Shown here one piece after another: positions 8,254-16,887 of a stretch of 64,000 bases of DNA. A program made the position numbers and the translations under genes. The first letter of the stretch is position 1; each line of letters begins with the position of its first letter. The DNA lies in the NCBI RefSeq assembly GCF_900142695.1, contig NZ_FRBU01000014.1:1-64000 (forward strand). Reading direction: 5' to 3'. The DNA is from Flavobacterium xanthum. Lineage in GTDB: Bacteria; Bacteroidota; Bacteroidia; Flavobacteriales; Flavobacteriaceae. Under the pieces are notes generated by a model. The model was not told the origin of the DNA and did not search any database. It was given only the letters and a program-made list of their open reading frames with translations.

Positions 8254-9624
8254 TTATTTTTTGGAAAGAATTCCCGCTGTATGAAGCAATTCGTATTGTT
8301 TCATCAACGCATCGATTCTGGTAGCTATTCTATTAAACTTGGCCTGAAGCAAGGCATTATCTGCATCCACCATTTCAGTAATTAAAACAAGTTGGTTGAG
8401 GTATTTTACTTTAACAATGCGATAATTCTCTTGGGCTAAATCCAATGCTTTCTTGGTAACCACCAATTGATCGCTTATTTCCTGATATTGGGTGTGCTGC
8501 CTAAATACTTTATCAGTCATCTCATTTTTAACTATTTCGGATTCATTTTGCTGCAATTCTAATTGTAAGTTAGCCACTTGAACCTGCACCTTATTTTTGT
8601 ACAAAGCTGACAAATCATACGTAGCTTCCACACCAATTTGACCAATGGTATATAAAAAAGGCATGTCCAATCGAAACGCCATGTAATTAGGATACCGTAA
8701 ATTGTAATTTCCAAAAAATCCAATTTTAGGCAGATACTTTGCTTTGACCATTTTTAGCTCTGTCTTTTTGACCGCTACTTCCCCACTCGCCATTTTCATT
8801 TCCTCATTTTGCATAGTCTTCTTAAAATAGAAATCATAATCCTCCATCGTGTCCCTATCAAATAGGCCTGTTGTATCTATTTCTATATTGGATTCCTCCG
8901 GCAATTGCAATACTGTTTTCAACTCTTGAAGTGCAATCGTGCAATTTTTATTGTTCGTCAAAGCAGTCAATTCCCGATCTGAAAGTTGCAATTCGGCACG
9001 CAAGACTTCATTTTTTGTCACTGTTCCAAACGCTTTAAATACTTTTACCTCTTTTAATCGCTCTTGTTCTTCTTTAATGCTTTCATCAATAATTTTTTGA
9101 AGTTCCATCATTTTGTAAATACCCAAAAAAGTAGCCACAACCTCTAAACGCACATCATTCTCTGCCTTCTCTACGTTGATTTCTGCAATTTCACTTTGTA
9201 GTTTTGATTTTTTTATCGCATTGTTGATGCCATTTGCCTCATAAATAGGCATTCGGAAGTTTGAAACGGCATCGTAAATCAAATTACCTGGCAGTGGCGC
9301 AATCGTCTCTTTTTGGCTAAAAAAACCACCACGATACTGCGTTAAATCTGACAATCGCGAATACATGGCATTAAAATGAACTTCAGGTAAACGAAGATTT
9401 TTAGCAGTTCTAATTTCTGTCTCCGTAATCTTTCTTTGGATTTGGGCTTTTCGAATGGTCCTGTTATTTTCGTTGGCAATTCGCATCGCTTCAGGTAAAG
9501 TGAGTGCAACGGATTGTTGGGCTTGTACTGCCATTGCGTATGGAAACAAGAGTAATGTTAACAATACACTTTTTAAAAAATTAATCTTAGGTTGCTCTGG
9601 TGTAACCTGCTTTTTAAGAAACAT
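8254..9624 (-). CDS. TolC-family outer-membrane efflux channel
   Basis: Starting at ATG 9624 gives a 456-residue precursor with an N-terminal positively charged stretch and signal segment FLKSVLLTLLLFPYAMAVQAQ. An upstream start would add 30 residues with no signal character. Two OEP repeats are visible: the first from LTLPEAMRIANENNRTIRKAQ, the second ending in the helix LDLAQENYRIVKVKYLNQL. Such proteins trimerise into an outer-membrane barrel with a periplasmic tunnel. It is the first structural gene after the araC-type regulator. Confidence 0.9.
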   Translation of the reverse strand: MFLKKQVTPEQPKINFLKSVLLTLLLFPYAMAVQAQQSVALTLPEAMRIANENNRTIRKAQIQRKITETEIRTAKNLRLPEVHFNAMYSRLSDLTQYRGGFFSQKETIAPLPGNLIYDAVSNFRMPIYEANGINNAIKKSKLQSEIAEINVEKAENDVRLEVVATFLGIYKMMELQKIIDESIKEEQERLKEVKVFKAFGTVTKNEVLRAELQLSDRELTALTNNKNCTIALQELKTVLQLPEESNIEIDTTGLFDRDTMEDYDFYFKKTMQNEEMKMASGEVAVKKTELKMVKAKYLPKIGFFGNYNLRYPNYMAFRLDMPFLYTIGQIGVEATYDLSALYKNKVQVQVANLQLELQQNESEIVKNEMTDKVFRQHTQYQEISDQLVVTKKALDLAQENYRIVKVKYLNQLVLITEMVDADNALLQAKFNRIATRIDALMKQYELLHTAGILSKK

Positions 9625-9746
9625 AATAAAGATAAAAGAATAGTACACAAAGGTCTTTAATTTTATTGATGCTGTAAAAACATCAAAAGTCAAATATGTA
9701 TTCATATCGGACAAAATTAAAAACGAAGGTGATTCTGAACATGAGC

Positions 9747-10568
9747 TTATCCTTTTTTCAGTATTTCGACACCATTTAAATAATCAGAAGGGCGCTGTCC
9801 CAATATTTTGAAAAAAGTATTGCTGAACGTGGGAACACTGTTGTATCCAACAGTCCGCGCCACTTCGCTTATGGAAAGTTTTTTTTCAAGTAATAATTCT
9901 ATTGCTTTCAAAATTCGTCGGATCGTAAAATATTGAATAAAAGACATACCCAAATCTTTCTGAAACAAACGGTATAACGATCGCTCGCTAAAACCAAAGC
10001 GACTGGCCAGGTCCGAAAACAAAATCGTATCTCCCCAGTTTTTTTCTAAATAGTCAATAATCTTTAGCAACCGCATGTCTTTTGGAGAGGGTAAGGACAA
10101 AGGCAATTTAGTCCGGCAAATTTCTGGTAAAATAGCTTTTATAGCATTGGCAATGATAAAATTTCGACTTCCTTTTTTCAGGTTTCCGTTCCATCGATTC
10201 GTGAAAAGCATCATTTGCAACAAAAGATCATTAACAGGATAAATTCCTTCTGTTTCATAAAAAGATTCTTCATCTTTTTCAATAGGAAAATACAAATTTC
10301 GCATCATCACTTTTTCAGAGCTGGGATGAATGCTGTGTGCTACACCACCTGGAATCCATATAAAATGGCGAGCTGGGAGGAAATAAGTTCTCGTTTCGGT
10401 GGTGACGTAGACAATACCACCTTCGGAATAGAGCATTTGAGCTTTATCATGCTTGTGAGTTGGAATCAATAATTCCCCCATTAAATCATGATGGCAATAA
10501 ATACTTTTTTTATCGGTATCTACTTCTTTAATGTAATATTTCTCTGCGGAAACTGCTATTAAATTCAT
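9747..10568 (-). CDS. AraC-family transcriptional regulator of the efflux operon
   Basis: The 273-residue protein has an N-terminal cupin-like sensing domain (PTHKHDKAQMLYSEGGIVYV, then PARHFIWIPGGVAHSI) and a C-terminal double helix-turn-helix. The latter is DTILFSDLASRFGFSERSLYRLF followed by ISEVARTVGYNSVPTFSNTF and GQRPSDYL. It lies upstream of, and in line with, the tolC-hlyD-MFS genes with a 122-bp gap, so it probably controls them in response to a small molecule. That control is inferred from position only. Confidence 0.85.
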   Translation of the reverse strand: MNLIAVSAEKYYIKEVDTDKKSIYCHHDLMGELLIPTHKHDKAQMLYSEGGIVYVTTETRTYFLPARHFIWIPGGVAHSIHPSSEKVMMRNLYFPIEKDEESFYETEGIYPVNDLLLQMMLFTNRWNGNLKKGSRNFIIANAIKAILPEICRTKLPLSLPSPKDMRLLKIIDYLEKNWGDTILFSDLASRFGFSERSLYRLFQKDLGMSFIQYFTIRRILKAIELLLEKKLSISEVARTVGYNSVPTFSNTFFKILGQRPSDYLNGVEILKKG

Positions 10569-10724
10569 TGTGGCTTATCTGAATATGTTTTTGGCGTATT
10601 AGGATACAAAACCAATGCGTAATTGTATTAAAATTGTATGGCAAATAAATCAAATTAAAAATAATTGATTTAATCTTTATTAAAACATCAATTTTCCGTT
10701 AATTTTATTAGTAAAAAACCAATT

Positions 10725-12224
10725 ATGCAATCGGATAGAATCAAATTTCAAAGTTACAAAGACAAAGTTATTACAGCGCAGGAAGCAGCTCTTTTTTTCA
10801 AGGACAAAATGACCGTTGGAACTAGTGGTTTTACCAAAGCTGGCGATAGTAAAGCTGTATTACCTGCTTTTGCAGAAAGAGCAAAATTTGAAAATATTGC
10901 AATCACTTTGATTACCGGTGCCTCTTTAGGACAAACTACCGACACTGATTTAGCCAATAATAATGCTTTGTATAAAAGAATGCCTTTCCAGTCCGATGCT
11001 GCTTTGCGAAAAAAAATAAACGATGGCGAAATACTTTATATTGACCAACATTTAAGTGAAACGGCTGAAATGTTAGAAAATAAACACCTGCCAAAAATTG
11101 ATATTGCGGTAATTGAAGCCACTTATATTGATGAAAATGGAAATATTATTCCCACGACTTCTGTTGGTAACTCGCCTACATTTGCTCATTTAGCAGATAA
11201 AATTATAATTGAAATAAACACTTCTATTCCACTGGGATTCAAAGGAATTCATGATGTTTACATTTCTGAAAATTATCCAAACAGACAAATTCTTAATGTG
11301 ACGGCTTCAAACGATAGAATTGGTCAGGAATATATTACCATTGATTCTAAAAAAGTAGTGGGAATTGTTTTTACAGAAATTCTAGACAGTCCGGCTCAGC
11401 CTACGGAAATAGATGTAAAAACTGCCGCTATTGCGGGGCATCTTTTAGGTTTTTTAGAAAATGAAATTACAGCAGGGCGCTTAACCAATTCGTTGATGCC
11501 ACTTCAGGCTGGAATTGGAAAAGTAGCCAATGCTGTTATGTCTGGATTTGCGAAAAGTAGTTTTGAGAATTTAGTGATGTATTCCGAAGTTTTGCAAGAC
11601 AGCACCTTTGAACTTATAGATAGCGGAAAAATGAATTTCGCTTCGGCTTCTTCTATTACTGTTTCAGAAAATTGTTATAAAAAAATACTGGCTAATTTTG
11701 ATTTTTATAAAGATAAGATGCTACTTCGTCCGCAAACCATAAGCAATTCGGCTGAGGTCATCAGAAGATTAGGCGTTATTGCAATCAACACAGCGATAGA
11801 ATTTGATATTTACGGCAATGTAAATTCAACGCACATTGCTGGAACCAAGATGATGAACGGCATTGGCGGGTCAGGTGATTTTGCTCGAAATGCCTATCTG
11901 AGTATTTTTGTAACCCAATCCTCCTCTAAAGAAGGAAATGCTGTTTCTCATGTTTTACCAATGGTTTCCCATGTAGATCATACGGAACATGATGTCGATG
12001 TTTTGATCACGGAGCAAGGAGTCGCTGATTTGAGAGGTCTGGCGCCAAGAGAACGCGCCAAAGTAATTATCGAAAATTGTGTTCATCCCGAGTACAAAGA
12101 AGAATTATCGGATTATTTTAATCGTTCCAAACTTCGCGGTGGTCACACACCACATCTTCTGGAAGAAGCTTTTAAATTTCATTTGCGATTCTTAGAAACT
12201 GGTTCCATGAAAAAAATGCTATAA
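10725..12224 (+). CDS. Acetyl-CoA hydrolase/transferase family, succinyl-CoA:acetate CoA-transferase type
   Basis: This 499-residue enzyme of CoA-transferase family I has a glycine-rich CoA-site motif LQAGIGKVANAVMSGF and the stretch MYSEVLQD, with the likely catalytic glutamate near residue 288. The C-terminal domain contains HIAGTKMMNGIGGSGDFARN and the conserved EQGVADLRGLAPRERA. It would exchange CoA between succinate and acetate (or hydrolyse acetyl-CoA), linking acetate to the TCA cycle. Length matches the family. It is transcribed away from the araC regulator with a 156-bp shared upstream region. Confidence 0.88.
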   Translation: MQSDRIKFQSYKDKVITAQEAALFFKDKMTVGTSGFTKAGDSKAVLPAFAERAKFENIAITLITGASLGQTTDTDLANNNALYKRMPFQSDAALRKKINDGEILYIDQHLSETAEMLENKHLPKIDIAVIEATYIDENGNIIPTTSVGNSPTFAHLADKIIIEINTSIPLGFKGIHDVYISENYPNRQILNVTASNDRIGQEYITIDSKKVVGIVFTEILDSPAQPTEIDVKTAAIAGHLLGFLENEITAGRLTNSLMPLQAGIGKVANAVMSGFAKSSFENLVMYSEVLQDSTFELIDSGKMNFASASSITVSENCYKKILANFDFYKDKMLLRPQTISNSAEVIRRLGVIAINTAIEFDIYGNVNSTHIAGTKMMNGIGGSGDFARNAYLSIFVTQSSSKEGNAVSHVLPMVSHVDHTEHDVDVLITEQGVADLRGLAPRERAKVIIENCVHPEYKEELSDYFNRSKLRGGHTPHLLEEAFKFHLRFLETGSMKKML

Positions 12225-12573
12225 TCATTTATCATTAACCCAATTGAACCTTTCATGCTAATAGAAGATGCAGTGCCGAAAATTGCCTGTCGTTTTCCCT
12301 TAACAAAAATTCTTAAAGAAGACAAAGTATACTATTCGCTATTTAACCTTGCTGATTGCAATCCAAAAGACCGTTTATAATTATATTTTTTTAGAAGAAA
12401 CAACAGTTTTACAGACTCCGTTTGATTTTAACGTTCTAATAAAGGGTAAAAGAATTGATTTAGTTGGTTTTCGTTCCACATATATTGCGTAGTTTTGACC
12501 ATAGCACTTTGTCTTTCTGCTGCTCTATTTAAATGCAAAAGAGACCTAATAAAAAAACTTAAAAAAAACAATA
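12225..12573. other. Intergenic stretch with a 41-codon open frame, possible gene remnant
   Basis: The only frame of note runs 12255-12380 (MLIEDAVPKIACRFPLTKIL, then KEDKVYYSLFNLADCNP). The KEDKVYY part faintly recalls the start of CDGSH iron-sulfur domains, but the ligand cysteines and histidine are missing. It is most likely decayed or chance. Nothing else is supported here. Confidence 0.3.
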
Positions 12574-13011
12574 ATGACATCTTTTAGCAAAGAATTATCC
12601 TTTCGTTGGTCTGACTTAGACCCTAATTTTCATGTACGCCACAGTGCTTATTATGACTTTGGTGCACAACATCGTATTGAAATTCTAGAAGGTTTAGGCC
12701 TAACGATGAAAGTTTTACAAGCGCAGCATTTTGGTCCAATTCTATTTAGAGAAGAATGTATTTTTAGAAAAGAAATAAAACTTTCTGATAAAATCATAAT
12801 GCGTACCAAAATTTCTAAAATGAAACCCGATGCTTCACGCTGGTCTATTGTGCATGAGTTCTTGAATGAAGAGGATAAACTTTGCGCCATAATAACTGTT
12901 GATGGGGCTTGGATGGATACAAAATTGCGAAAAATTGCTCAACCTACACCTGAAATTGCTATTGAAGCCATCAGTCTTTTTCCTAAAAGTGAAGATTTTA
13001 TCAGTCTTTAA
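12574..13011 (+). CDS. Acyl-CoA thioesterase, 4HBT hotdog fold
   Basis: This 145-residue single-domain hotdog protein carries FRWSDLDPNFHVRHSAYYDF near residues 10-29, where the aspartate and the N-x-x-VRHSAYYDF helix correspond to the catalytic region of 4HBT/YbgC-type thioesterases. It then shows the alternating strands of the sheet (DKIIMRTKISKM, AIITVDGAWMDTK). It likely hydrolyses an acyl-CoA. It is followed 86 bp later by a cytochrome b-type gene in the same direction; a functional link is not evident. Confidence 0.82.
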   Translation: MTSFSKELSFRWSDLDPNFHVRHSAYYDFGAQHRIEILEGLGLTMKVLQAQHFGPILFREECIFRKEIKLSDKIIMRTKISKMKPDASRWSIVHEFLNEEDKLCAIITVDGAWMDTKLRKIAQPTPEIAIEAISLFPKSEDFISL

Positions 13012-13097
13012 TAAATTGAAGAATCCAATCCTATTTGTTTTATCATTTCTACTTAATTAAGGTTTAAAAAAGAGTAATCAACTAATTCTAAAAAATC

Positions 13098-13676
13098 ATG
13101 AGAACAAGAAGCTACTCCGTCACTTATAGAATTATGCATTGGTCCATTGCAATTTGTTTCATGGCAATGCTTTTTACTATATTTTTAAGACTTACGTGGA
13201 TGAACAAAAACAATGTCGCACTAATCATTCAAGATTATTTAGCGACTACAAATCAATCTTTATCACAAGACCAGCTCCTTACACTTGCCAAAAAAATAAG
13301 AAAACCTATGTGGGATTGGCATATTTATATTGGATACGCTTTGGTAGGTTTGTACAGCATCCGAATTTTGCTTCCGTTTTTTGGACAGATGAAGTTCTCT
13401 AATCCTTTTAGTCGTGGCCTTACGGTACAGGAAAAATTCCAATATTACATTTATGCCATTTTTTATGTCTGTGTAGCCATTTCTCTAACGACAGGTTTAA
13501 TTATCGTTTTAGGTCCAAAAAATTTAAAAGAGCCAATGGAACAAATACACGTACTTTCGATTTACTATTTGTTGACCTTTATCGTTCTTCACTTAGGAGG
13601 TGTTTTCTTATCAGAGTTTACGACACAGAATGGATTAATTTCGAGAATGATCAGTGGGTCAAAAAAGGAAAAGTAA
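13098..13676 (+). CDS. Cytochrome b561-like membrane protein
   Basis: This 192-residue protein has four predicted membrane spans (about 13-33, 73-93, 110-130, 150-170). Histidines suited to bind heme lie in or near them: RIMHWSIA near residue 14, WDWHIYIGYA near 75, EQIHVLSIYYLL near 150 and IVLHLGGVF near 164. This spacing is that of the bacterial cytochrome b561 / Ni-Fe hydrogenase b-type family, which passes electrons across the inner membrane. No partner oxidoreductase lies beside it, so the donor and acceptor are unknown. Confidence 0.8.
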   Translation: MRTRSYSVTYRIMHWSIAICFMAMLFTIFLRLTWMNKNNVALIIQDYLATTNQSLSQDQLLTLAKKIRKPMWDWHIYIGYALVGLYSIRILLPFFGQMKFSNPFSRGLTVQEKFQYYIYAIFYVCVAISLTTGLIIVLGPKNLKEPMEQIHVLSIYYLLTFIVLHLGGVFLSEFTTQNGLISRMISGSKKEK

Positions 13677-13778
13677 ACTAGGATGGAGTAAAAATATTTG
13701 TTTCCCCATGCATCCGTTTCTTTTTATACTTTTATAATTATGTTATACATTAGCTACTAATCCATAAAAAAACCAATA

Positions 13779-14588
13779 ATGAAATTATCAAAACTATTCC
13801 CAGCATTGCTATTGATTTTGATCTTTAGCAGTTTTAATTCATTATTTACGGATACAAAAAGCGCACTATCAAAAGCGTCAGCTGAGGAATATTACCAAAT
13901 TAAAACGTATATTTTTAAAAACGAACAACAAGAACAAACTACTGACCTGTACTTAAAGGAGGCATATTTACCCGGTTTAAAAAAACTAGGAATTAAAGAT
14001 ATAGGTGTTTTTAAACCTATATCTAACCGCACGGATACGCTAAAAAAAATTATCGTGATAATCCCTTTTTCTACTTTAGAAGGATTTCTAACGCTAGACA
14101 AAAAACTAGCAAAAGACAAAAGGTACTTGCTTGCAGGTGCTCCCTATTTGAATGCAACGCACAAGCAGCCGCCTTACCTGAGAATAGAATCCGTTTTACT
14201 AAAAGCTTTTTCAGATCATCCGTTACTAAAAAAACCAATATTGAATAGCATAAGAAACAATCGTGTTTATGAATTAAGAAGTTACGAATCAGCAACTGAA
14301 ACCATTTACGCCAACAAAGTAGACATGTTTAATGGTGGTGGAGAAATAAAACTGTTTGATAAACTCGGATTTAATGCTGTCTTTTATGGCGAAGTCATCT
14401 CCGGTGCCAAAATGCCTAACCTAATGTACCTGACTACTTTTGCCGATAAGGCGAGTCGCGAAGCACATTGGAACTTTTTTTCAGAAGCACCAGAATGGAA
14501 AGAAATGTCCTCCCTCCCAAAATATCAAAATAATGTATCGCACATGGATATCACGTTTATGTATCCTACTGACTATTCTGATTATTAA
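13779..14588 (+). CDS. Secreted NIPSNAP-family protein
   Basis: This 269-residue precursor has a signal-like N-terminus (LFPALLLILIFSSFNSLF). Two related alpha+beta units follow: the first from YYQIKTYIFKNEQQEQTTDL, the second from NRVYELRSYESATETIYANK, which is the classic start of a NIPSNAP dimeric ferredoxin-like domain. The end WNFFSEAPEWKEMSSLPKYQ is also typical of the family. The biochemical role of bacterial NIPSNAP proteins is unclear. It stands as a single gene. Confidence 0.82.
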   Translation: MKLSKLFPALLLILIFSSFNSLFTDTKSALSKASAEEYYQIKTYIFKNEQQEQTTDLYLKEAYLPGLKKLGIKDIGVFKPISNRTDTLKKIIVIIPFSTLEGFLTLDKKLAKDKRYLLAGAPYLNATHKQPPYLRIESVLLKAFSDHPLLKKPILNSIRNNRVYELRSYESATETIYANKVDMFNGGGEIKLFDKLGFNAVFYGEVISGAKMPNLMYLTTFADKASREAHWNFFSEAPEWKEMSSLPKYQNNVSHMDITFMYPTDYSDY

Positions 14589-15038
14589 TTCTAAAATACA
14601 AGTACTATCTGTGTTACTATGTTCATCATAATCTACCCAACACTTCTAGGAGACTGTGCCGTTTTTAAGGCACCATATTTTAAAATCACGGAAAACTAGC
14701 GCATAAATTCGATTGGTTCCACTAAACAACGATTGAATACAACCATCGTACTTTTTTTAAGAAGACCATCATAACAGCTCTCTTAAGTACCCCTTCAGCA
14801 AGAATAGCCGTAATTTGCTGGAACACTATTTAAGTAGGTGTTTACCTTAAACGTTATCTGTTGAAAAATAGCCTTTTTGAAACTCATTAGTAAAAATTAA
14901 AACTATTGTTTACATTCCTTTTATCACCAATTCAAAGTTAAATCGGCTCCATTATCCTTTTTAATCGCTATAAATAAGGATTAGATTGGTTCGTGTACCA
15001 TCTTATAAATTTCAGTATCTTTAGTACCAATTTAAGCT
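14589..15038. other. Intergenic stretch without recognised gene
   Basis: 450 bp of AT-rich spacer. A short inverted repeat TGCC...GGCA near 14656-14671 lacks a T run. I see no convincing gene or RNA. A TATCTTTA box near 15016 could belong to the promoter of the following transporter. Confidence 0.5.
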
Positions 15039-16721
15039 ATGGAAACTTTCAATACAATACTAAAACTGGGAGCTGGCGTGGGTTTATTCCTATTCGCTAT
15101 TTACCTTGTTGAGGAATCCCTTAAGAAACTCTCTGGAAGAAGTTTCAAACTATTTTTGCAACGGATTACAAAAAACAATATTGGCGCTGTAGTGGGTGGT
15201 ACCATTGTAACTGGTATTCTCCAGAGCAGTTCTATGGTTTCTTTAATGGTTTTAGCTTTTGTTGGCGCTGGTGTTTTTACAATGAAAAATGCGATGTCCA
15301 TTATCTTGGGCGCAAATTTAGGAACAACAATTGCCAGTTGGTTAGTGGCCACACTCGGCTTTAAAACGAATATTGAAGTCATTGCTTATCCAGCCGTTTG
15401 CTTAGGCGGTTTTCTACTAATCCTATTAGGAAACCGAAAAAAAATAAAATACGTTTCTTATTTTCTTTTGGGATTTGGATTGATGTTCATCGGACTTTCC
15501 TTTATGAAATCAGCGATGGAATCACAAGTTCAGCACTTTGACTTTTCGCATTATGCTTCCATGCCATTACTTTTTTTTCTGATTATTGGTTTTTTAATTA
15601 CACTGATTGTACAATCAAGCTCCGTGACCATGGCACTGACATTAAGTGCATTAAACGCTGGAGCAATTGGATTTCCTATGGCAGCTGCTATAGTTTTAGG
15701 CGGAGAAACTGGGACAATTATTAAAATATTAGTAAGTGCCATTGGTGGCAATGCTTCCAAAAAAAGGGTAGCTCTGGGCAATTTATTTTTCAATATTTTC
15801 ATTACTGCCATTGCATTTATCTTATTAAAACCCATTTTATTACTAATTACTGATATCATAAAAATTAAAGATCCGTTGATTGGTTTGGTTACCTTTTCTA
15901 GTCTGATCAATTTATTAGCCATCGTGCTGTTTCTTCCAGTATTAGATTCATTTACTAAATTTTTAGAGCGTTTTTTCAAAAATACGGATGGCAATACTGC
16001 GGCTTTTATAGGCCATGCTTCCATTGAGGAACCGGAATCGGCACTGGATTTATTTCGTCTAGAAGCCAACTACTTTATACACAACTCAATACTTTTCAAT
16101 CTGGAATTATTTAAAATCAACAACTTCGATTTTCACAAACAAAGTGATTTTACAGCAATTAATGAAAAACGGAACTATAATTCGAAAACAAGTGAAGAAA
16201 AATATGAGTTTCTGAAACAGCTCCAAGGTGAGTTACAGGCGTTCCATCTAAAATTAAGAGCAAAGTTGAACAGTGAACAAAGTTCAGAACTCAACCAATT
16301 AATATCAGCCGTACGAAGTGCTATGCATGCCGTCAAAAGTGTAAAAGATATTGATAGTAATATTACAAATCTGAGCCACTCTTCAAAAGATATCAAATAC
16401 CAGTTTTTTATGCACAACAAAAAAGAAACTGAAAGCCTCTATTTAAAATTAAATGGACTCTTATTCAAAGAAAAACAGTCTAGTTTTGACGAACTTGTAT
16501 CTTTATTTAATAGCATTCAAAAAAACTACACCTCGGCGCTTAATACCTTTTACACAGATGTGCAACTTACTACAATTGAAAGTATCGATATAACGACAGT
16601 CATTAATTTTAATAGGGAACTTTTTACCGCCAACAAAGCGATTTTAATGGCTGTGAAAGACCTTTTATTGGAGGAGAAAGTAGCGGAACATTTTAATGAA
16701 ATTCCCATTTATAAGACCTAA
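15039..16721 (+). CDS. Na/Pi cotransporter family protein with PhoU-like tail
   Basis: This 560-residue protein has two inverted Na_Pi_cotrans repeats in the first ~320 residues, each with the QSSS signature: GTIVTGILQSSSMVSLMVLA near 54-73 and TLIVQSSSVTMALTLSALNAG near 188-208. The second is followed by the GGETGTIIK stretch. The remaining ~240 residues are helical and resemble PhoU domains (long amphipathic helices, LRAKLNSEQSSELNQLI). Family members import phosphate with sodium. No pho regulator is beside it. Confidence 0.88.
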   Translation: METFNTILKLGAGVGLFLFAIYLVEESLKKLSGRSFKLFLQRITKNNIGAVVGGTIVTGILQSSSMVSLMVLAFVGAGVFTMKNAMSIILGANLGTTIASWLVATLGFKTNIEVIAYPAVCLGGFLLILLGNRKKIKYVSYFLLGFGLMFIGLSFMKSAMESQVQHFDFSHYASMPLLFFLIIGFLITLIVQSSSVTMALTLSALNAGAIGFPMAAAIVLGGETGTIIKILVSAIGGNASKKRVALGNLFFNIFITAIAFILLKPILLLITDIIKIKDPLIGLVTFSSLINLLAIVLFLPVLDSFTKFLERFFKNTDGNTAAFIGHASIEEPESALDLFRLEANYFIHNSILFNLELFKINNFDFHKQSDFTAINEKRNYNSKTSEEKYEFLKQLQGELQAFHLKLRAKLNSEQSSELNQLISAVRSAMHAVKSVKDIDSNITNLSHSSKDIKYQFFMHNKKETESLYLKLNGLLFKEKQSSFDELVSLFNSIQKNYTSALNTFYTDVQLTTIESIDITTVINFNRELFTANKAILMAVKDLLLEEKVAEHFNEIPIYKT

Positions 16722-16825
16722 AGAACATTTATTTCAATGTAAATAGACTCGATAATTTTACAACTTTATTCGTAAACTATATAAGCTTTTTAACAATCAA
16801 TTTTTGACCTTTATAGGCTATTGCG

Positions 16826-16860
16826 TTTGGGATTGAAATTGCAATTCTGATTTAAATTTG
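16826..16860 (+). promoter_or_regulatory. Bacteroidota promoter of tamB-tamL
   Basis: TTTG at 16826-16829 and TAAATTTG at 16853-16860 are spaced by 23 bp and match the -33/-7 pair. Transcription should begin about 5-8 bases further on. This rules out a start codon at 16858 and supports TTG 16888. Confidence 0.6.
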
Positions 16861-16887
16861 CTATTTTTAGCCAAAAATTTACCTCGT

